Source: Leptodactylus fallax (Eukaryota > Chordata > Amphibia > Anura > Leptodactylidae). Taken from it: 64,000 bases of DNA. Below, in pieces: positions 33,981 to 45,889 of this stretch; the first letter of the stretch is position 1, and the number at the start of each line of letters is the position of its first letter. The notes beneath the pieces are model-generated. The model made no database searches, was not told where the DNA came from, and worked only from the letters and a program-made list of their open reading frames with translations. The stretch lies in the NCBI GenBank assembly GCA_947044405.1, contig CAMRHE010000012.1, positions 12,664,001-12,728,000 on the forward strand, given 5' to 3'. Position numbers and translations under genes: made by a program.

Positions 33981-35247
33981 CAGTCATGGCTGTAAATGTT
34001 GGCACCCCTGAAATTTTTCCAGAAAAGGAAGTATTTCTCCCAGAAAATTATTGCAATTACAGATGTTTTGTTATACATGTGTTACTTTGTGTGTTTTGGA
34101 ACAACACGAAAAAAAGGCAAATTGTACATAATTTCACACAAAACTACAATAATGGGACAGACATTGTGAGCACCTTTTCAAAATTGTTGGTAAATCACTT
34201 TGATTCAAGCATGTTATGCTCGTTCAAACTCACCTGTGGCAAGTAACAGGTGTTGACAATATAAAAATCACACCTCAAACCAGATAGAAAGGTTTCAGGT
34301 TTGCATTGTGTGTCTGTGTGTGCCACACTAACCATGGAGAACAGAAAGAGGAGAAGAGAAGTGTCTGAGAACTTGAGAACCAAAATTGTGGAAAAATATC
34401 AACAATTTCAAGGTTACAAATCCGCTTCCAGAGATCTTGATGTTCCTTTGTCTATTCGGTGCGCAACATAATAACAAAGTTTACAACCCATGGCACTGTA
34501 GCTAATAAAAAAAGACATAAAAAAGCTAGACTGCAGTTTGCCAAAATGTACGTGAGTAAGCTAAAATCCTTCTGGGAAAACGTCTTGTGGACAGATGAGA
34601 CCAAGATACTTTTTGGTAAAGCACATAATTCTGTTTACCGAAAACGCAATGAGGCCTACAAAGAAAAGAACATAGTACCGATAGTCAAATATGGTGGAGG
34701 TTCAAAGATGTTTGAAAGCTGGGTTTGCATCCTAGGTCATGGGTCTTCCAACAGGACAATGGCCCCAAATATACTCAAAAAAGCACCCAGAAATGGATGG
34801 AAACAAAGCACTGGAGAGTTCAGACGTGGCCAGCAATGAGTCCAGATCTAAATCCCACTGAACACCTGTGGAGAGATCTTAAAATTTCTGTTGGGAGAAG
34901 GCACCCTTCAAATATGAGAGACCTGGAGCAATTTGCAAAAGAAGAGAGGTCCAAAATTCTAGTTGAGAGGTGTAAGAAGCTTGTTGATGGTTATACGAAG
35001 CGATTGATTTCAGTTATTTCTTCCAAAGGGTGTGCAACCAAATATTAAGTTAAGGGTGCCAGTCATTTTGTCCAGCCCATTTTGGAGTATTGAATAAAAT
35101 GATATTGTTTTTGGCTTTTTTTTTTCTGTTTTTTTTTTTTGTGTTGTTCGAATTCACACAAAGAAAATAAACATGTGTATAACAAAATATGTGTAATTGC
35201 AATAATTTTCAAAATGTCAGGGGTGTCAGCACTTATGACCATGACTG
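33981..35247 (+). mobile_element. Tc1-like element (DD34E), internally deleted
   Basis: The ends are CAGTCATGGCTGTAAATGTT on the left and, read inward from the right, CAGTCATGGTCATAAGTGCT, both followed by GGCACCCCTGA-like sequence. TA follows the right end (35,248-35,249), but the left flank reads TG. At 1,267 bp it is shorter than complete Tc1 elements. Confidence 0.85.
34334..35048 (+). pseudogene. Tc1-like transposase with deletions
   Basis: It starts MENRKRRREVSENLRTKIVE at 34,334. The frame breaks after VPLSIR near 34,460. Much of the second DNA-binding region is missing between THGTVAN and KKRHKKARL. WTDETKI keeps the first catalytic Asp. A deletion after GGGSKM removes the stretch before the second Asp. 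The last frame (34,725-35,048) has FQQDNGPKY and SPDLNPTEHLW, 34 residues apart, ending GCATKY. Non-functional. Confidence 0.88.
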
Positions 35248-35249
35248 TA

Positions 35250-36414
35250 TATAGAGAACACTCCATGTCTCTTGTACTAGAAAGTTAGGGAAATGAAAAA
35301 AACTTGACAACCTGGAATGCAGTAAGGGAAGGGGGGCAATTACTACACACTGTGTAGTGGGGCCAAACTATAGTGTCCCAGTGGGTGATTTGGCATGAAA
35401 GACTTCTGTGAAGTGGGGGTCCATGGTCTAACCACCACCCAGCATCCAATGCTATTTTAAATCAGCTCTATTTGAACATGTTTTAAAATCTTTGCACAAT
35501 AACTAAATAGCAGGAACCATTTATCAATTATTTCTGCTGTGCTCTGGAATCTAGACTATTATTCTTCTACTCGTGACAAGAACAGCAACTTTACTTGAGA
35601 AAAAATGATTAATATACACTGGGTTAGAAATTTTAAAATATTTTAATTTTGCCATTGTGAAAAATGAATCTCATGGAACATTCCAAGAATTCTTTCTTAT
35701 TGTCTAAGTAAGACCTGGGACTGGATTCTAAATGAAGCATGAAAACAGCATTATGAATGGTGTTCTTTTTAGTCTGATATGTATTTGAAATTCCTCTATT
35801 TTTATAACTTTTGAACACAAAAAACACATCTTTATTGTATACAGCATATCCAGTTATAATATGTTCTATATTTGACTACAATTCTCAACATATTAAGTAA
35901 AAAACACTTTTGACCTAGAAACCAAAATTATTCATCAAACTGTAAATGTACGCTAAGTAACTGATAAGATTAATAGGATTATTCCTAGAACTACAACTCT
36001 GACAATTTTAAATTGCACTCAAAGCTACAAAAATCTTGTAAGTTTAAAGCTTTTTTCCCACCTTTCACAACTAATAAATGCAGTTAGTTTTGGTGCCACA
36101 AATGCTATTTAGGCTCTGTACTGTCACATGGGCTCTGTCAGGTAGGAGCCGACTGAGGCATATGTTTCAGTCCAGTACAGAGCCTACAGAAAAAAATACA
36201 TTGTACAAAAAGCTGGACTTGGCAGAGGTGGTGAAAGTTCTTCTTGAACTCATTTGTAACATTTTCTTTGTCCCAAACTGTTTTCCGTTTTCTCAGCCAA
36301 AGTTATCATTACAAAACTTTATCCTGCTTACTGATCTCAGTTTAAGGTGGCAACATTGGTGTTATTTGGTATTATGCATAATTTCCCTTTCTTTGCTACT
36401 GTGTTGCACACACA
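35250..36414. other. Non-coding stretch, no gene seen
   Basis: AT-rich, with no recognisable elements. Confidence 0.5.
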
Positions 36415-36416
36415 TA

Positions 36417-37983
36417 CAGTCATGGCCAAAAGTTTTGAGAATGACACAAATATTATATTTTCACATGATCTGCTGCCCTCTGGTTTTTATGTGTGTTTGT
36501 CAGATGTTTTTATCACATACAGAAATATAATTGCATTCATATTATGAGTAACAGAAGCTTATATTGACAGTTAGAATGAGTTAATGCAGCAAGTCAATAT
36601 TTGCAGTGTTGACCCTTCTTTTTCAGGACCTCTGCAATTCTCCCTGGCATGCTCTCAATCAACTTCTGGACCAAATCCTGACTGATAGCAGTCCATTCTT
36701 GCAGAATCAATGCTTTAATTTTGTCTGAATTTGTTGGTTTTTGTTTGTCCACCAGTCTCTTGATGATTGACCACAAGTTCTCAATGGGATTAAGATCTGG
36801 GGAGTTTCCAGGCCATGGACCCAAAATCTCTATGTTTTGTTCCCTGAGCCATTTAGTTATCACCTTTGCTTTATGGCAAGGTGCTCCATCATGCTGGAAA
36901 AGGCATTGTTGAGCGCCAAACTGCTCTTGGACGGTTGGGAGAAGTTGCTCTTGGAGGACATTCTGGTACCATTCTTTATTCATGGCTTTGTTTTTAGGCA
37001 AGACTGTGAGAGAGCCGATTCCCTTGGCTGAGAAGCAACCCCACACATGAATGGTTTCAGGATGCTTTACAGTTGGCATGAGACAAGACTGGTGGTAGCG
37101 CTCACCTCTTCTTCTCCGAATAAGCTGCTTTCCAGATGTTCCAAACAATCGAAAAGGAGATTCATCAGAGAAAATGACTTTACCCCAGTCCTCAGCAGTC
37201 CACTCCCTGTACCTTTTGCAGAATATCAGTCTGTCCCTGATGTTTTTTCTGGAGAGAAGTGGCTTCTTTGCTGCCCTCCTTGAGACCAGGCCTTGCTCCA
37301 AGAGTCTCCGCCTCACAGTGCGTGCAGATGCACTCACACCTGCCTGCTGCCATTCCTCAGCAAGCTCTGCACTGCTGGTAGCCCGATCCCGCAGCTGAAA
37401 CACTTTTAAGAGACGGTCCTGCCGCTTGCTGGTCTTTCTTGGGCGCCCTGGAGCCTTTTTGGCACCAATGGAACCTCTCTCCTTGAAGTTCTTGATGATG
37501 CGATAGATTGTTGACTGAGGTGCAATCTTTCTAGCTGCAATACTCTTCCCAGTTAGGCCATTTTTGTGCAGTGCAATGAAGACTGCACGTGTTTCTTTAG
37601 AGATAACCATGGTTAACAGAAGAGAAACAATGATGGCAAGCACCGGCCTCCTTTTAAAGTGTCCAGTGGTGTCATTCTTACTTAATCATGACAGATTGAT
37701 CTCCAGCCCTGTCCTCATCAACACCCACACCTGTGTTAATGGAGCAATCACTGAAACGATGTTAGGTGGTCCTTTTAAGGCAGGGCTGCAATGATGTTGA
37801 AATGTGTTTTGGGGGATAAAGTTCATTTTCTAGGCAAATATTGACTTTGCAAGTAATTGCTGTTAAGCTGATCACTCTTTATAACATTCTGGAGTATATG
37901 CAAATTGCCATTAGAAAAACTGAAGCAGTAGACTTTGTAAAAATTAATATTTGTATCATTCTCAAAACTTTTGGCCATGACTG
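36417..37983 (-). mobile_element. Tc1/mariner element, DD35E (Traveler-like), copy 1
   Basis: TA lies at 36,415-36,416 and 37,984-37,985. The ends are CAGTCATGGCCAAAAGTTTT on both sides in inverted orientation, nearly perfect for about 38 bp. An inner inverted pair, GCAAGTCAATATTTGC and its complement, lies 130-190 bp inside. The element is 1,567 bp and contains an uninterrupted transposase on the minus strand. A second copy in the same orientation lies at 56,476-58,043. Confidence 0.95.
36594..37610 (-). CDS. Tc1/mariner transposase, DD35E, apparently intact
   Basis: The CDS is 338 residues if translation starts at ATG 37,608-37,610 (MVISKETRAV). An in-frame ATG 11 codons upstream lies in the leader and is less like related starts. 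Two helix-turn-helix regions are joined by a GRPRKTSKRQ linker, an AT-hook-like segment. The catalytic triad is in FSDESPF, FQHDGAPCH and SPDLNPIENLW. Counting residues between the second Asp and Glu gives 35, one more than DD34E Tc1, because of the insertion in GPWPGNSPDLN. DD35E is the spacing reported for the Traveler family of vertebrates; the family name is my inference. It would catalyse cut-and-paste transposition at TA sites. No stop or frameshift is seen. Confidence 0.92.
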   Translation of the reverse strand: MVISKETRAVFIALHKNGLTGKSIAARKIAPQSTIYRIIKNFKERGSIGAKKAPGRPRKTSKRQDRLLKVFQLRDRATSSAELAEEWQQAGVSASARTVRRRLLEQGLVSRRAAKKPLLSRKNIRDRLIFCKRYREWTAEDWGKVIFSDESPFRLFGTSGKQLIRRRRGERYHQSCLMPTVKHPETIHVWGCFSAKGIGSLTVLPKNKAMNKEWYQNVLQEQLLPTVQEQFGAQQCLFQHDGAPCHKAKVITKWLREQNIEILGPWPGNSPDLNPIENLWSIIKRLVDKQKPTNSDKIKALILQEWTAISQDLVQKLIESMPGRIAEVLKKKGQHCKY

Positions 37984-37985
37984 TA

Positions 37986-38960
37986 CAAGTTTTGCAGAAT
38001 AAGCATGCTCTCTGTATTTTCCCCTATCTTCCAAATGAGTTATCATAAGAAAGCTTATCTGCTTCTTTAAAAATCTTTTCATTCCTTAAGATATTAACAG
38101 CTTATTCATCACGCATGGAATAAAATATTTAAACGAAAATAATAGTCATATATAGATTGTAGACATAATAGATTAAACAAATTAACTCACTTACATTTGG
38201 CTCCATACAGTTTGCAGGTGACCCTGACTGTGATTTTAAATATCTCATATTTTGTCAGTGAAATCAGTCTGCAGAATTGTAGAATTGACAAGCCCAATTA
38301 TAAGCAACTAATACCTTTGCCTTACGATTTATTCTTCTTTGTTTTGCTAATAAGGATATATGCAAGCCTACCTTTTCCTTCTGTTTTAATGACTTAAATG
38401 TCCACCTTCTGACATTTTGAACCCTGCATTGCATGCTGAGAGTGATTTGTAAGGAGTGTTTCCATAGTTAATTATAGACCGTCTTCTGTGACTGAAGTAT
38501 TTTACATTCATATGATCTTGATGTAGTCCAGAGCAGTAGACTAAACCATTTTTAATTTGTCCAACACGTTTTTAGTTAAAGTTCCATCAAATGAGTGGCT
38601 GGAACCCCTCCAACATAGTTTTGAAAGTCACTTTGAAGAAGGCGTTTATTGGCAACATTCTCCTTGGTCACCAGAGGAGGCCCCAAGGACCTGAGAAAAT
38701 TCACATTTGTAGGAATCACAGAGAAGGCAGCAAAAGTTTCCAGGCATAAAGTGAAGCCCTGGCAACATGATATGGTTGTCTGAATAATGTGTAAAGACAG
38801 CAGTCTATCGGGACACGTATTCATCACAAAAATGTTTAGTCTTTCCTATAAATTACATACTAGGTACTAATTTACAGTAATACTGTTTTACAGGGGTATT
38901 TTAGAACACAACCATGAAATTATCCATCGTTCTGTCCAGAAATTTAGAATACTGCTAAAA
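37986..38960. other. Non-coding stretch, no gene seen
   Basis: No recognisable element or gene is seen. Confidence 0.5.
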
Positions 38961-38962
38961 TA

Positions 38963-40611
38963 CAGTCATATGAAAAAGTTTGGGCACCCCTATTAATCTT
39001 AATAATTTTTAGTTCTAAATATTTGGGTGTTTGCAACAGCCATTTCAATTTGATATATGTAATAACTGATGGACACAGTAATATTTCAGGATTGAAATGA
39101 GATTTATTGTACTAACAGAAAATGTGCAATATGCATTAAACCAAAATTTGACCGGTGCAAAAGTATGGGCACCTCAACAGAAAAGTGACATTAATATTTA
39201 GTAGATCCTCCTTTTGCAAAAATAACAGCCTCTAGTCGCTTTCTGTAGCTTTTAATCAGTTCCTGGATCCTGGATGAAGGTATTTTTGACCATTCCTCTT
39301 TACAAAACAATTCCAGTTCAGTTAAGTTTGATGGTCGCCGAGCATGGACAGCCCGCTTCAAATTATCCCACAGATGTTCAATGATATTCAGGTCTGGGGA
39401 CTGGGATGGCCATTCCAGAACATTGTAATTGTTCCTCTGCATGAATGCCTGAGTAGATTTGGAGCTGTGTTTTGGATCATTGTCTTGCTGAAATATCCAT
39501 CCCCGGCGTAACTTCAAATTCGTCACTGATTCTTGTACATTATTCTCAAGAATCTGCTGATACTGAGTTGAATCCATGCGACCCTCAACTTTAACAAGAT
39601 TCCCGGTGCCGGCATTGGCCACACAGCCCCAAAGCATGATGGAACCTCCACCAAATTTTACAGTGGGTAGCAAGTGTTTTTCTTGGAATGCTGTGTTTTT
39701 TTGACGCCATGCATAACGCCTTTTTGTATGACCAAACAACTCAATTTTTGTTTCATCAGTCCACAGGACCTTCTTCCAAAATGAAGCTGGCTTGTCCAAA
39801 TGTGCTTTTGCATACCTCAGGCGACTCTGTTTATGGCGTGCTTTCAGAAACGGCTTCTTTCGCATCACTCTCCTACACAGCTTCTCCTTGTGCAAAGTGT
39901 GCTGTATTGTTGACCGATGCACAGTGACACCATCTGCAGCAAGATGATGCTGCAGCTCTTTGGAGGTGGTCTGTGGATTGTCCTTGACTGTTCTCACCAT
40001 TCTTCTTCTCTGCCTTTCTGATATTTTTCTTGGCCTGCCACTTCTGGGCTTAACAAGAACTGTCCCTGTGGTCTTCCATTTCCTTACTATGTTCCTCACA
40101 GTGGAAACTGACAGGTGAAATCTCTGAGACAACTTTTTGTATCCTTCCCCTGAACAACTATGTTGAACAATCTTTGTTTTCAGATCATTTGAGAGTTGTT
40201 TTGAGGAGCCCATGATGCCACTCTTCAGAGGAGATTCAAATAGGAGAACAACTTGCAATTGGCCACCTTAAATACCTTTTCTCATGATTGGATACACCTG
40301 GCTATGAAGTTCAAAGCTCAGTGAGGTTACAAAACCAATTTTGTGCTTCAGTAAGTCAGTAAAAAGTAGTTAGGAGTATTCAAATCAATAAAATGATAAG
40401 GGTACCCAAATTTTTGCACCGGTCAAATTTTGGTTTAATGCATATTGCACATTTTCTGTTAGTACAATAAACCTCATTTCAATCCTGAAATATTACTGTG
40501 TCCATCAGTTATTAGATATATCAAATTGAAATGGCTGTTGCAAACACCCAAATATTTAGAACTAAAAATGATTAAGATTAATAGGGGTGCCCAAACTTTT
40601 TCATATGACTG
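38963..40611 (-). mobile_element. Tc1-like element (DD34E) with about 210-bp TIRs
   Basis: TA lies at 38,961-38,962 and 40,612-40,613. Both ends read CAGTCATATGAAAAAGTTTG inward. The inverted similarity continues for about 210 bp, to GACCGGTGCAAAA with GGGCACC on the left and its complement near 40,400-40,425 on the right. The long TIRs and the open transposase suggest recent activity. Confidence 0.95.
39191..40213 (-). CDS. Tc1-like transposase, DD34E, apparently intact
   Basis: The CDS is 340 residues from ATG 40,211-40,213 (MGSSKQLSNDLKTKIVQ). An ATG 15 codons upstream is in frame, but the MG(S/K)(S/T)K start is the usual Tc1 one. There are two helix-turn-helix DNA-binding regions, with GRPRKISERQRRRM between and after. 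The glycine-rich box is FGGGSIMLWGC. Catalytic residues are in WTDETKIELFG, FQQDNDPKH and SPDLNIIEHLW, with 34 residues between the second Asp and Glu. The C-terminus is AKGGSTKY, normal for the family. No stop or frameshift is seen. Whether it is expressed is unknown. Confidence 0.94.
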   Translation of the reverse strand: MGSSKQLSNDLKTKIVQHSCSGEGYKKLSQRFHLSVSTVRNIVRKWKTTGTVLVKPRSGRPRKISERQRRRMVRTVKDNPQTTSKELQHHLAADGVTVHRSTIQHTLHKEKLCRRVMRKKPFLKARHKQSRLRYAKAHLDKPASFWKKVLWTDETKIELFGHTKRRYAWRQKNTAFQEKHLLPTVKFGGGSIMLWGCVANAGTGNLVKVEGRMDSTQYQQILENNVQESVTNLKLRRGWIFQQDNDPKHSSKSTQAFMQRNNYNVLEWPSQSPDLNIIEHLWDNLKRAVHARRPSNLTELELFCKEEWSKIPSSRIQELIKSYRKRLEAVIFAKGGSTKY

Positions 40612-40613
40612 TA

Positions 40614-41885
40614 TAGTGCAACAACAGTCATATAAACCATTAATGTGTGAAAATTCTTAAAATGGACCCACTGTCAAGTTAAATGAATAAAAATCAAAGA
40701 CAGATCTTAAATTAAACATTTCCATTTGAAAATATCAGTTTAAGTTATTTTCTTTAAACCTTTTATATTCATATTAGGACAAACTATAGGTAGACATTGA
40801 CACTATCTATATATCATCTATCTATCCTGTATATATATACATTTATTGGTGGTGACAGATATTCTCACAGCCATTTGAAATACAGATGACATTTATTATC
40901 CTTCTAGTTTCTTTATAAACACTGTACTCTATTTACCAAAGGTGAACAAAAACTCTAAGAATGAATGGCAGGTTCTCCAGTTTAGTCTGACATCAGACAG
41001 TTGTATTTATCATTCTCCTGTGATGCAGAAATGACACGTTTTAGTGCATCATCTTTTCTGAAACTGCCTGTAGAAGTATTTGGTCATTGTTAGAAGGAAC
41101 TTTAGGCATCCAGTCAGTATGTGTGAATGAAATGTGTTTGCTTGTGGACTTAAGTTCATGAAATTGTTTTGCACATAGGCCATTGTTGCTTATCCATTTA
41201 CTATTATACAATATGTATGTATGTGTGTATATTGCCACTTATGTAGAACCTATTATTAATTTTTTTTATTTTTTTCAAGAGCACATGTAACAAGAAATAG
41301 ATTTATATTGGGATACAACACATAATGAGTTCTTCTGTATATTTTATTCAGTAGTATATGTTTATACAGCAGGTTAAATTATAGTGAATTAATGTGTAGA
41401 GTTTTTAAAAGAGCCTGATATACTGTATATGTGGCATATCCACAGGATAGATGCAGAACCCAAATTCGCTGACGATAAGAATGGACAGTATAAAGCACAT
41501 ATGAGAGTTACAAAAATACTGTAGTCACCTCTTCAGGACACACAGTTACCAGCAAAAATGAAGATTAGAGTTCAGAGATGTTTTTCCAGCAGTGTGACAC
41601 CCTGTGATTATCTTATTGTTGGAGAACCTTCTTCAGGTACATGCACATGATCAGGATTACATGCAGATTTCCCACTTGGATATTAATGTGGAAAATACAC
41701 ACCGTATTCCATTAGCATTAAAGTCGATGAGAAATTCTATTTCTCATACACATGATGTAGATTTTTTTCAGCGTAGAAATTGGTCAATGGTGTGGATATT
41801 AAAATCTGCAGCCTATCAATTTAGTCCTCTCTTCCAGAGCGGAATTCAATTAAGAGGTTTCAAATTCCACAATGAAATCTGCATG
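40614..41885. other. Non-coding stretch, no gene seen
   Basis: AT-rich, with short ATCT/TATA repeats near 40,805-40,845. No gene is seen. Confidence 0.5.
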
Positions 41886-41887
41886 TA

Positions 41888-43517
41888 CAGTATAGACCAA
41901 AAGTTTGGACACACCTTCTCATTCCAAGAGTTTTCTGTATTTTCATGACTATAAAAATTGTAGATTCACACTGAAGGCATCAAAACTATGAATTAACACA
42001 TGTGGAATTATATACTTAATAAAAAAGTGTGAAACAACTGAAAATATGTCTTATATTCTAGGTTCTTCAAAGTAGCCACCTTTTGCTTTGATTACTGCTT
42101 TGCACACTCTTGGCATTCTCTTGATGAGCTTCAAGAGGTAGTCACCTGAAATGGTTTTCACTTCACAGGTGTGCCCTGTCAGGTTTAATAAGTGGGATTT
42201 CTTGCCTTATAAATGGGGTTGAGACCATCAGTTGTGTTGTTCAGAAGTCAGGTGGATACACAGCTGATAGTCTTACTGAATGGAGTGTTAGAATTTGTAT
42301 TATGGCAAGAAAAAAGCAGCTAAGTAAAGAAAAACTAGTGGCCATCATTACTTTAAGAAATGAAGGTCAGTCAGTCCGAAAAATTGGGAAAACTTTGAAA
42401 GTGTCCCCAAGTGCAGTGGCCAAAACCATCAAGCGCTACAAAGAAACTGGCTCACACGAGGACCACCCCAGGAAAGGAAGACCAAGAGTCACCTCTGCTG
42501 CGGAGGATAAGTTCATCCGAGTCACCAGCCTCAGAAATCGCAGGTTAACAGCAGCTCAGATTAGAGACCAGGTCAATGCCACACAGAGTTCTAGCAGCAG
42601 ACACATCTCTACAACAACTGTTAAGAGGAGACTGTGTGCAGCAGGCCTTCATGGTAAAATAGCTGCTAGGAAACCACTGCTAAGGACAGGCAACAAGCAG
42701 AAGAGACTTGTTTGGGCTAAAGAACACTAGGAATGGACATTAGACCTGTTGAAATCTGTGCTTTGGTCTGATGAGTCCAAATTTGAGATCTTTGGTTCCA
42801 ACCACCGTGTCTTTGTGCGACGCAGAAAAGGTGAACGAATGGACTCTACATGCCTGGTTCCCACCGTGAAGCATGGAGGAGGAGGTGTGATGGTGTGGGG
42901 GTGCTTTGCTGGTGACACTGTTGGGGATTTATTTAAAATTGAAGGAATACTGACCCAGCATGGTTACCACAGCATCTTGCAGCGGCATGCTATTCCATCC
43001 GGTTTGCGTTTAGTTGGACCATCATTTATTTTTCAACATGACAATGACCCCAAACACACCTCCAGACTGTGTAAGGGCTATTTGACCAAGAAGGAGAATG
43101 ATGGGGTGCTACGCCAGATGACCTGGCCTCCACAGTCACCAGACCTGAACCCAATCGAGATGGTTTGGGGTGAGCTGGACCGCAGAGTGAAGGCAAAAGG
43201 GCCAACAAGTGCTAAGCATCTCTGGGAACTCCTTCAAGACTGTTGGAAGACCATTTCAGGTGACTACCTCTTGAAGCTCATCAAGAGAATGCCAAGAGTG
43301 TGCAAAGCAGTAATCAAAGCAAAAGGTGGCTATTTTGAAGAACCTAGAATATAAGACATATTTTCAGTTGTTTCACACTTTTTTGTTAAGTATATAATTC
43401 CACATGTGTTAATTCATAGTTTTGATGCCTTCAGTGTGAATCTACAATTTTTATAGTCATGAAAATACAGAAAACTCTTGGAATGAGAAGGTGTGTCCAA
43501 ACTTTTGGTCTGTACTG
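41888..43517 (+). mobile_element. Tc1/mariner element, DD38E (Intruder-like), about 269-bp TIRs
   Basis: TA lies at 41,886-41,887 and 43,518-43,519. The ends are CAGTATAGACCAAAAGTTTG and, inward from the right, CAGTACAGACCAAAAGTTTG. Inverted identity continues to about 42,156 on the left and 43,249 on the right. The right TIR therefore overlaps the last 35 or so codons of the transposase, and the left TIR carries an antisense copy of them. Confidence 0.94.
42302..43354 (+). pseudogene. Tc1/mariner transposase, DD38E, one premature stop
   Basis: The frame starts MARKKQLSKEKLVAI at 42,302 and runs in one frame to 43,354 (351 codons), broken only by TAG at 42,728-42,730 after VWAKEH. Flanking sequence is in frame on both sides, so one substitution explains it. 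The DNA-binding half has KIGKTLKVSPSAVAKTI and the linker GRPRVTSA. Catalytic blocks are WSDESKFEIFG, FQHDNDPKHTS and SPDLNPIEMVW. I count 38 residues between the second Asp and Glu, so DD38E, the spacing reported for the Intruder family, a sibling of Tc1. The C-terminal region is encoded within the right TIR. Unless the TAG is read through, no full protein is made. Confidence 0.92.
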
Positions 43518-44219
43518 TACATGTATGAAAATCTATACAAAATTCACATCAGTTGGAGTAGATTTTCCACATGGATTTCTGTATGTATACATGAAGATTT
43601 CAATGCGTATTTTCCTCCTACAAATCCTGAACCTTTCCATGTACCCTAACAGAAAGGGAATATCCACAGTGACAAATCAGAAAGGGAATATCTACAGTGA
43701 CAAACCCATTTAATACCTTTCAGATCTAGCTTATTTTTATTCATATCTTGCAACGTATTAGCTAGAGATGAGCAAAAACAGAAGGGCTATCGGACTGCTT
43801 TTGAAGAATAACTTAATGGATTTATTTTGGGGAACTTTAAATTTTAATGACTTATCCTACACTAGCTGCGATGCTGTGCTTTGTATCGTATCAGTGAAGA
43901 GGCCACAGCGCTTACCCAAACACTGAGGTCTTTCTACAGTTGATTGTGAGGGTCCAAAGTCTGGGAGTCCCACCAATCTGACTTTGATGACTCATGCTAA
44001 GGATAGATGATCAATATTACAATCCTGGAAACCCACTTTAAATAAACATTTACAAGCAAAGATCACCAGCCCTATAAATACCCTCCACCATCTTGGGTTC
44101 AGGCATTTTCCAGTGTACTTAGTGCAAGGAGAGATGTCAGCAGGCGCTAGGGAAAGTGGTAGAAAACACTTTTTGCCCTGTATTAATTTCCTTTTCATTT
44201 ACTTATTTGATCTAACAGT

Positions 44220-45166
44220 ATGTCAGACAGAGAAGCGACAGGCCCTGAACAGGGGAGGGGCACAGGCCTAAAAGTTTCTGGCGCAGGCACAGTCACATCA
44301 GACACCCCCAGCCAAGAGTCGGTGGGTTCGTCAGACACAACCCTTAGTTGGCATGGCCTGGAAGCAGGCCCTGTACCCTCACCTGTCCTCAACCTTCCTC
44401 TGTCCTTTTCTGTTCCCTCAGCTAGAGAAGTACTCTATGCTGTGGGCTCAGATCCACTATACAGCGAGGACGAGCTACTAGAGGACAATCAGCAGCTACT
44501 GCCCAGCCAAGATCTGGAGGAGACATCCGCCGGTAGGCGGGCAAGTATTGATGAGGAGAGTGGCGTTGGAGTTGGTGTTGCGAGCAATCAGGCTCCTGGC
44601 CCAGATACCATTGAGGAGGACATCAGTGACGTGCAGACTGTACTCGATGATGATGTAGCCGATTGCAATTGGGAGCCGGGTGATGAAGAGGCTTCATCGT
44701 CATCGGGAGAAGAGGGTGGCAGCTTGCGCATGAGGCAACGGCGGAGCCAGCAAGTTGGTAGCGTGGCCGGGAGTCAGCAGGGTGGCATCAGTGGGAGGTC
44801 GAGAGCCAAACGTGCCCGGGGTAGACCACCACTTTGCAGGAGCCTACCTGCCTGGAAAGCAGTGGTGCAGGGGTTCACGGAGGCAGTGGCGGTAGTAGTC
44901 AGTCAGTGCGGAGTGTTGGAGGTAAAATCACCTACTCGGCGGTGTGGCAGTTTTTTGTTAAGCCACCAGGGGAGTTGAACATGGCCATATGTCGAATCTG
45001 TGGGCAGAAGGTGAAGCGAGGCCAGGGTGCCAATGTTGGCACCACAGCCCTGTGTCAACATATGCAGCATCACCATAAAGTGGCCTGGGAGAACCGTGGC
45101 TCCAATGTGGTGGTCCAGCCTGCCGCAGCAACCACTGCATCACCCAGTGGCACACACCCCATTTGA
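44220..45166 (+). pseudogene. BED-finger hAT transposase, N-terminal part
   Basis: ATG 44,220 (MSDREATGPEQG) follows a pyrimidine-rich stretch ending TTTGATCTAACAG, a plausible splice acceptor. The first about 200 residues are acidic and Ser/Gly-rich. A frame change around 44,830-44,900, in low-complexity sequence, leads to a BED zinc finger: AVWQFF, then CRICGQKV, then TTALCQHMQHHH, with the C-x2-C and H ligands of DNA-binding BED domains. The frame stops at 45,164-45,166, about 65 bp before the inserted non-autonomous element. The finger would bind element ends. Broken by the frameshift and the insertion. Confidence 0.8.
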
Positions 45167-45599
45167 GGCAGTCAAGGCTCCACCACCTCAGCCAAAGGAA
45201 GCTGTGTGTCCTTTCCATCATCTTCTGGTCCCAGAGGCGTAGCTAGCGGGGGGGGGGGGGGGGGCAGAGGGGGCGGCTGCCCCGGGCCCACTGAATTTTT
45301 GGGGCGCCATTAATACATCCTTTATTTCTGTCTGCAGACACCGATCTAGTTACAATGCCTCCTGGTGCTTAACTGTCTTGTAAACTGCAAGCCACTTCAG
45401 GCCTGCGGTTTACAAGACGCCGAGACTACAGACCGATGTCTGCTTCTCAGCACAGGGCGGCGCGATGGCGTCACAACATCGCGCCACCCGCGCTCAGACA
45501 CAGACGTCATGCGCGTGGACTGGGAGGAAGCGGCGGCGGCTCCATTCATCATCATCGCAGGTGAGTATGACTTTTTTTTGTGGGTATATTAATAGAATA

Positions 45600-45855
45600 A
45601 GGGATGGGTAGGAGGGGGAATATAACTATAAAGAGAGGATTAATTAGGGGGCATTATGATGATGGGGGGTCATTTATATAAGGGTTATTAGGGGGTATTA
45701 TGAATACAAGGGGGAGGTCATTTATATAAGGGGCCATTAGGGGGCATCATTTATATTAGGAGGCATTATGAACATAAGGGGGTGGTCATTAATATAAGTG
45801 GTCATTAGAGGTGCAGTATGTATGTCAGGGGGAATCAGGGGCATAATATGAGGGT
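45600..45855. repeat. Degenerate G-rich tandem repeat
   Basis: Irregular units of about 25-35 bp with GGGGGCATTATGA and TCATTTATATAAGGGG recur. They recall the minisatellites of the related hAT-like elements but are too degenerate for a fixed period. Confidence 0.5.
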
Positions 45856-45889
45856 CAATTAATTTAATTAACGTTGCACTTGCACCTTA

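Noticed and set aside
36721..37398. Plus-strand frames opposite the DD35E transposase, repeated at 56,780-57,458
   Set aside because: Antisense shadows that recur only because the element is duplicated.
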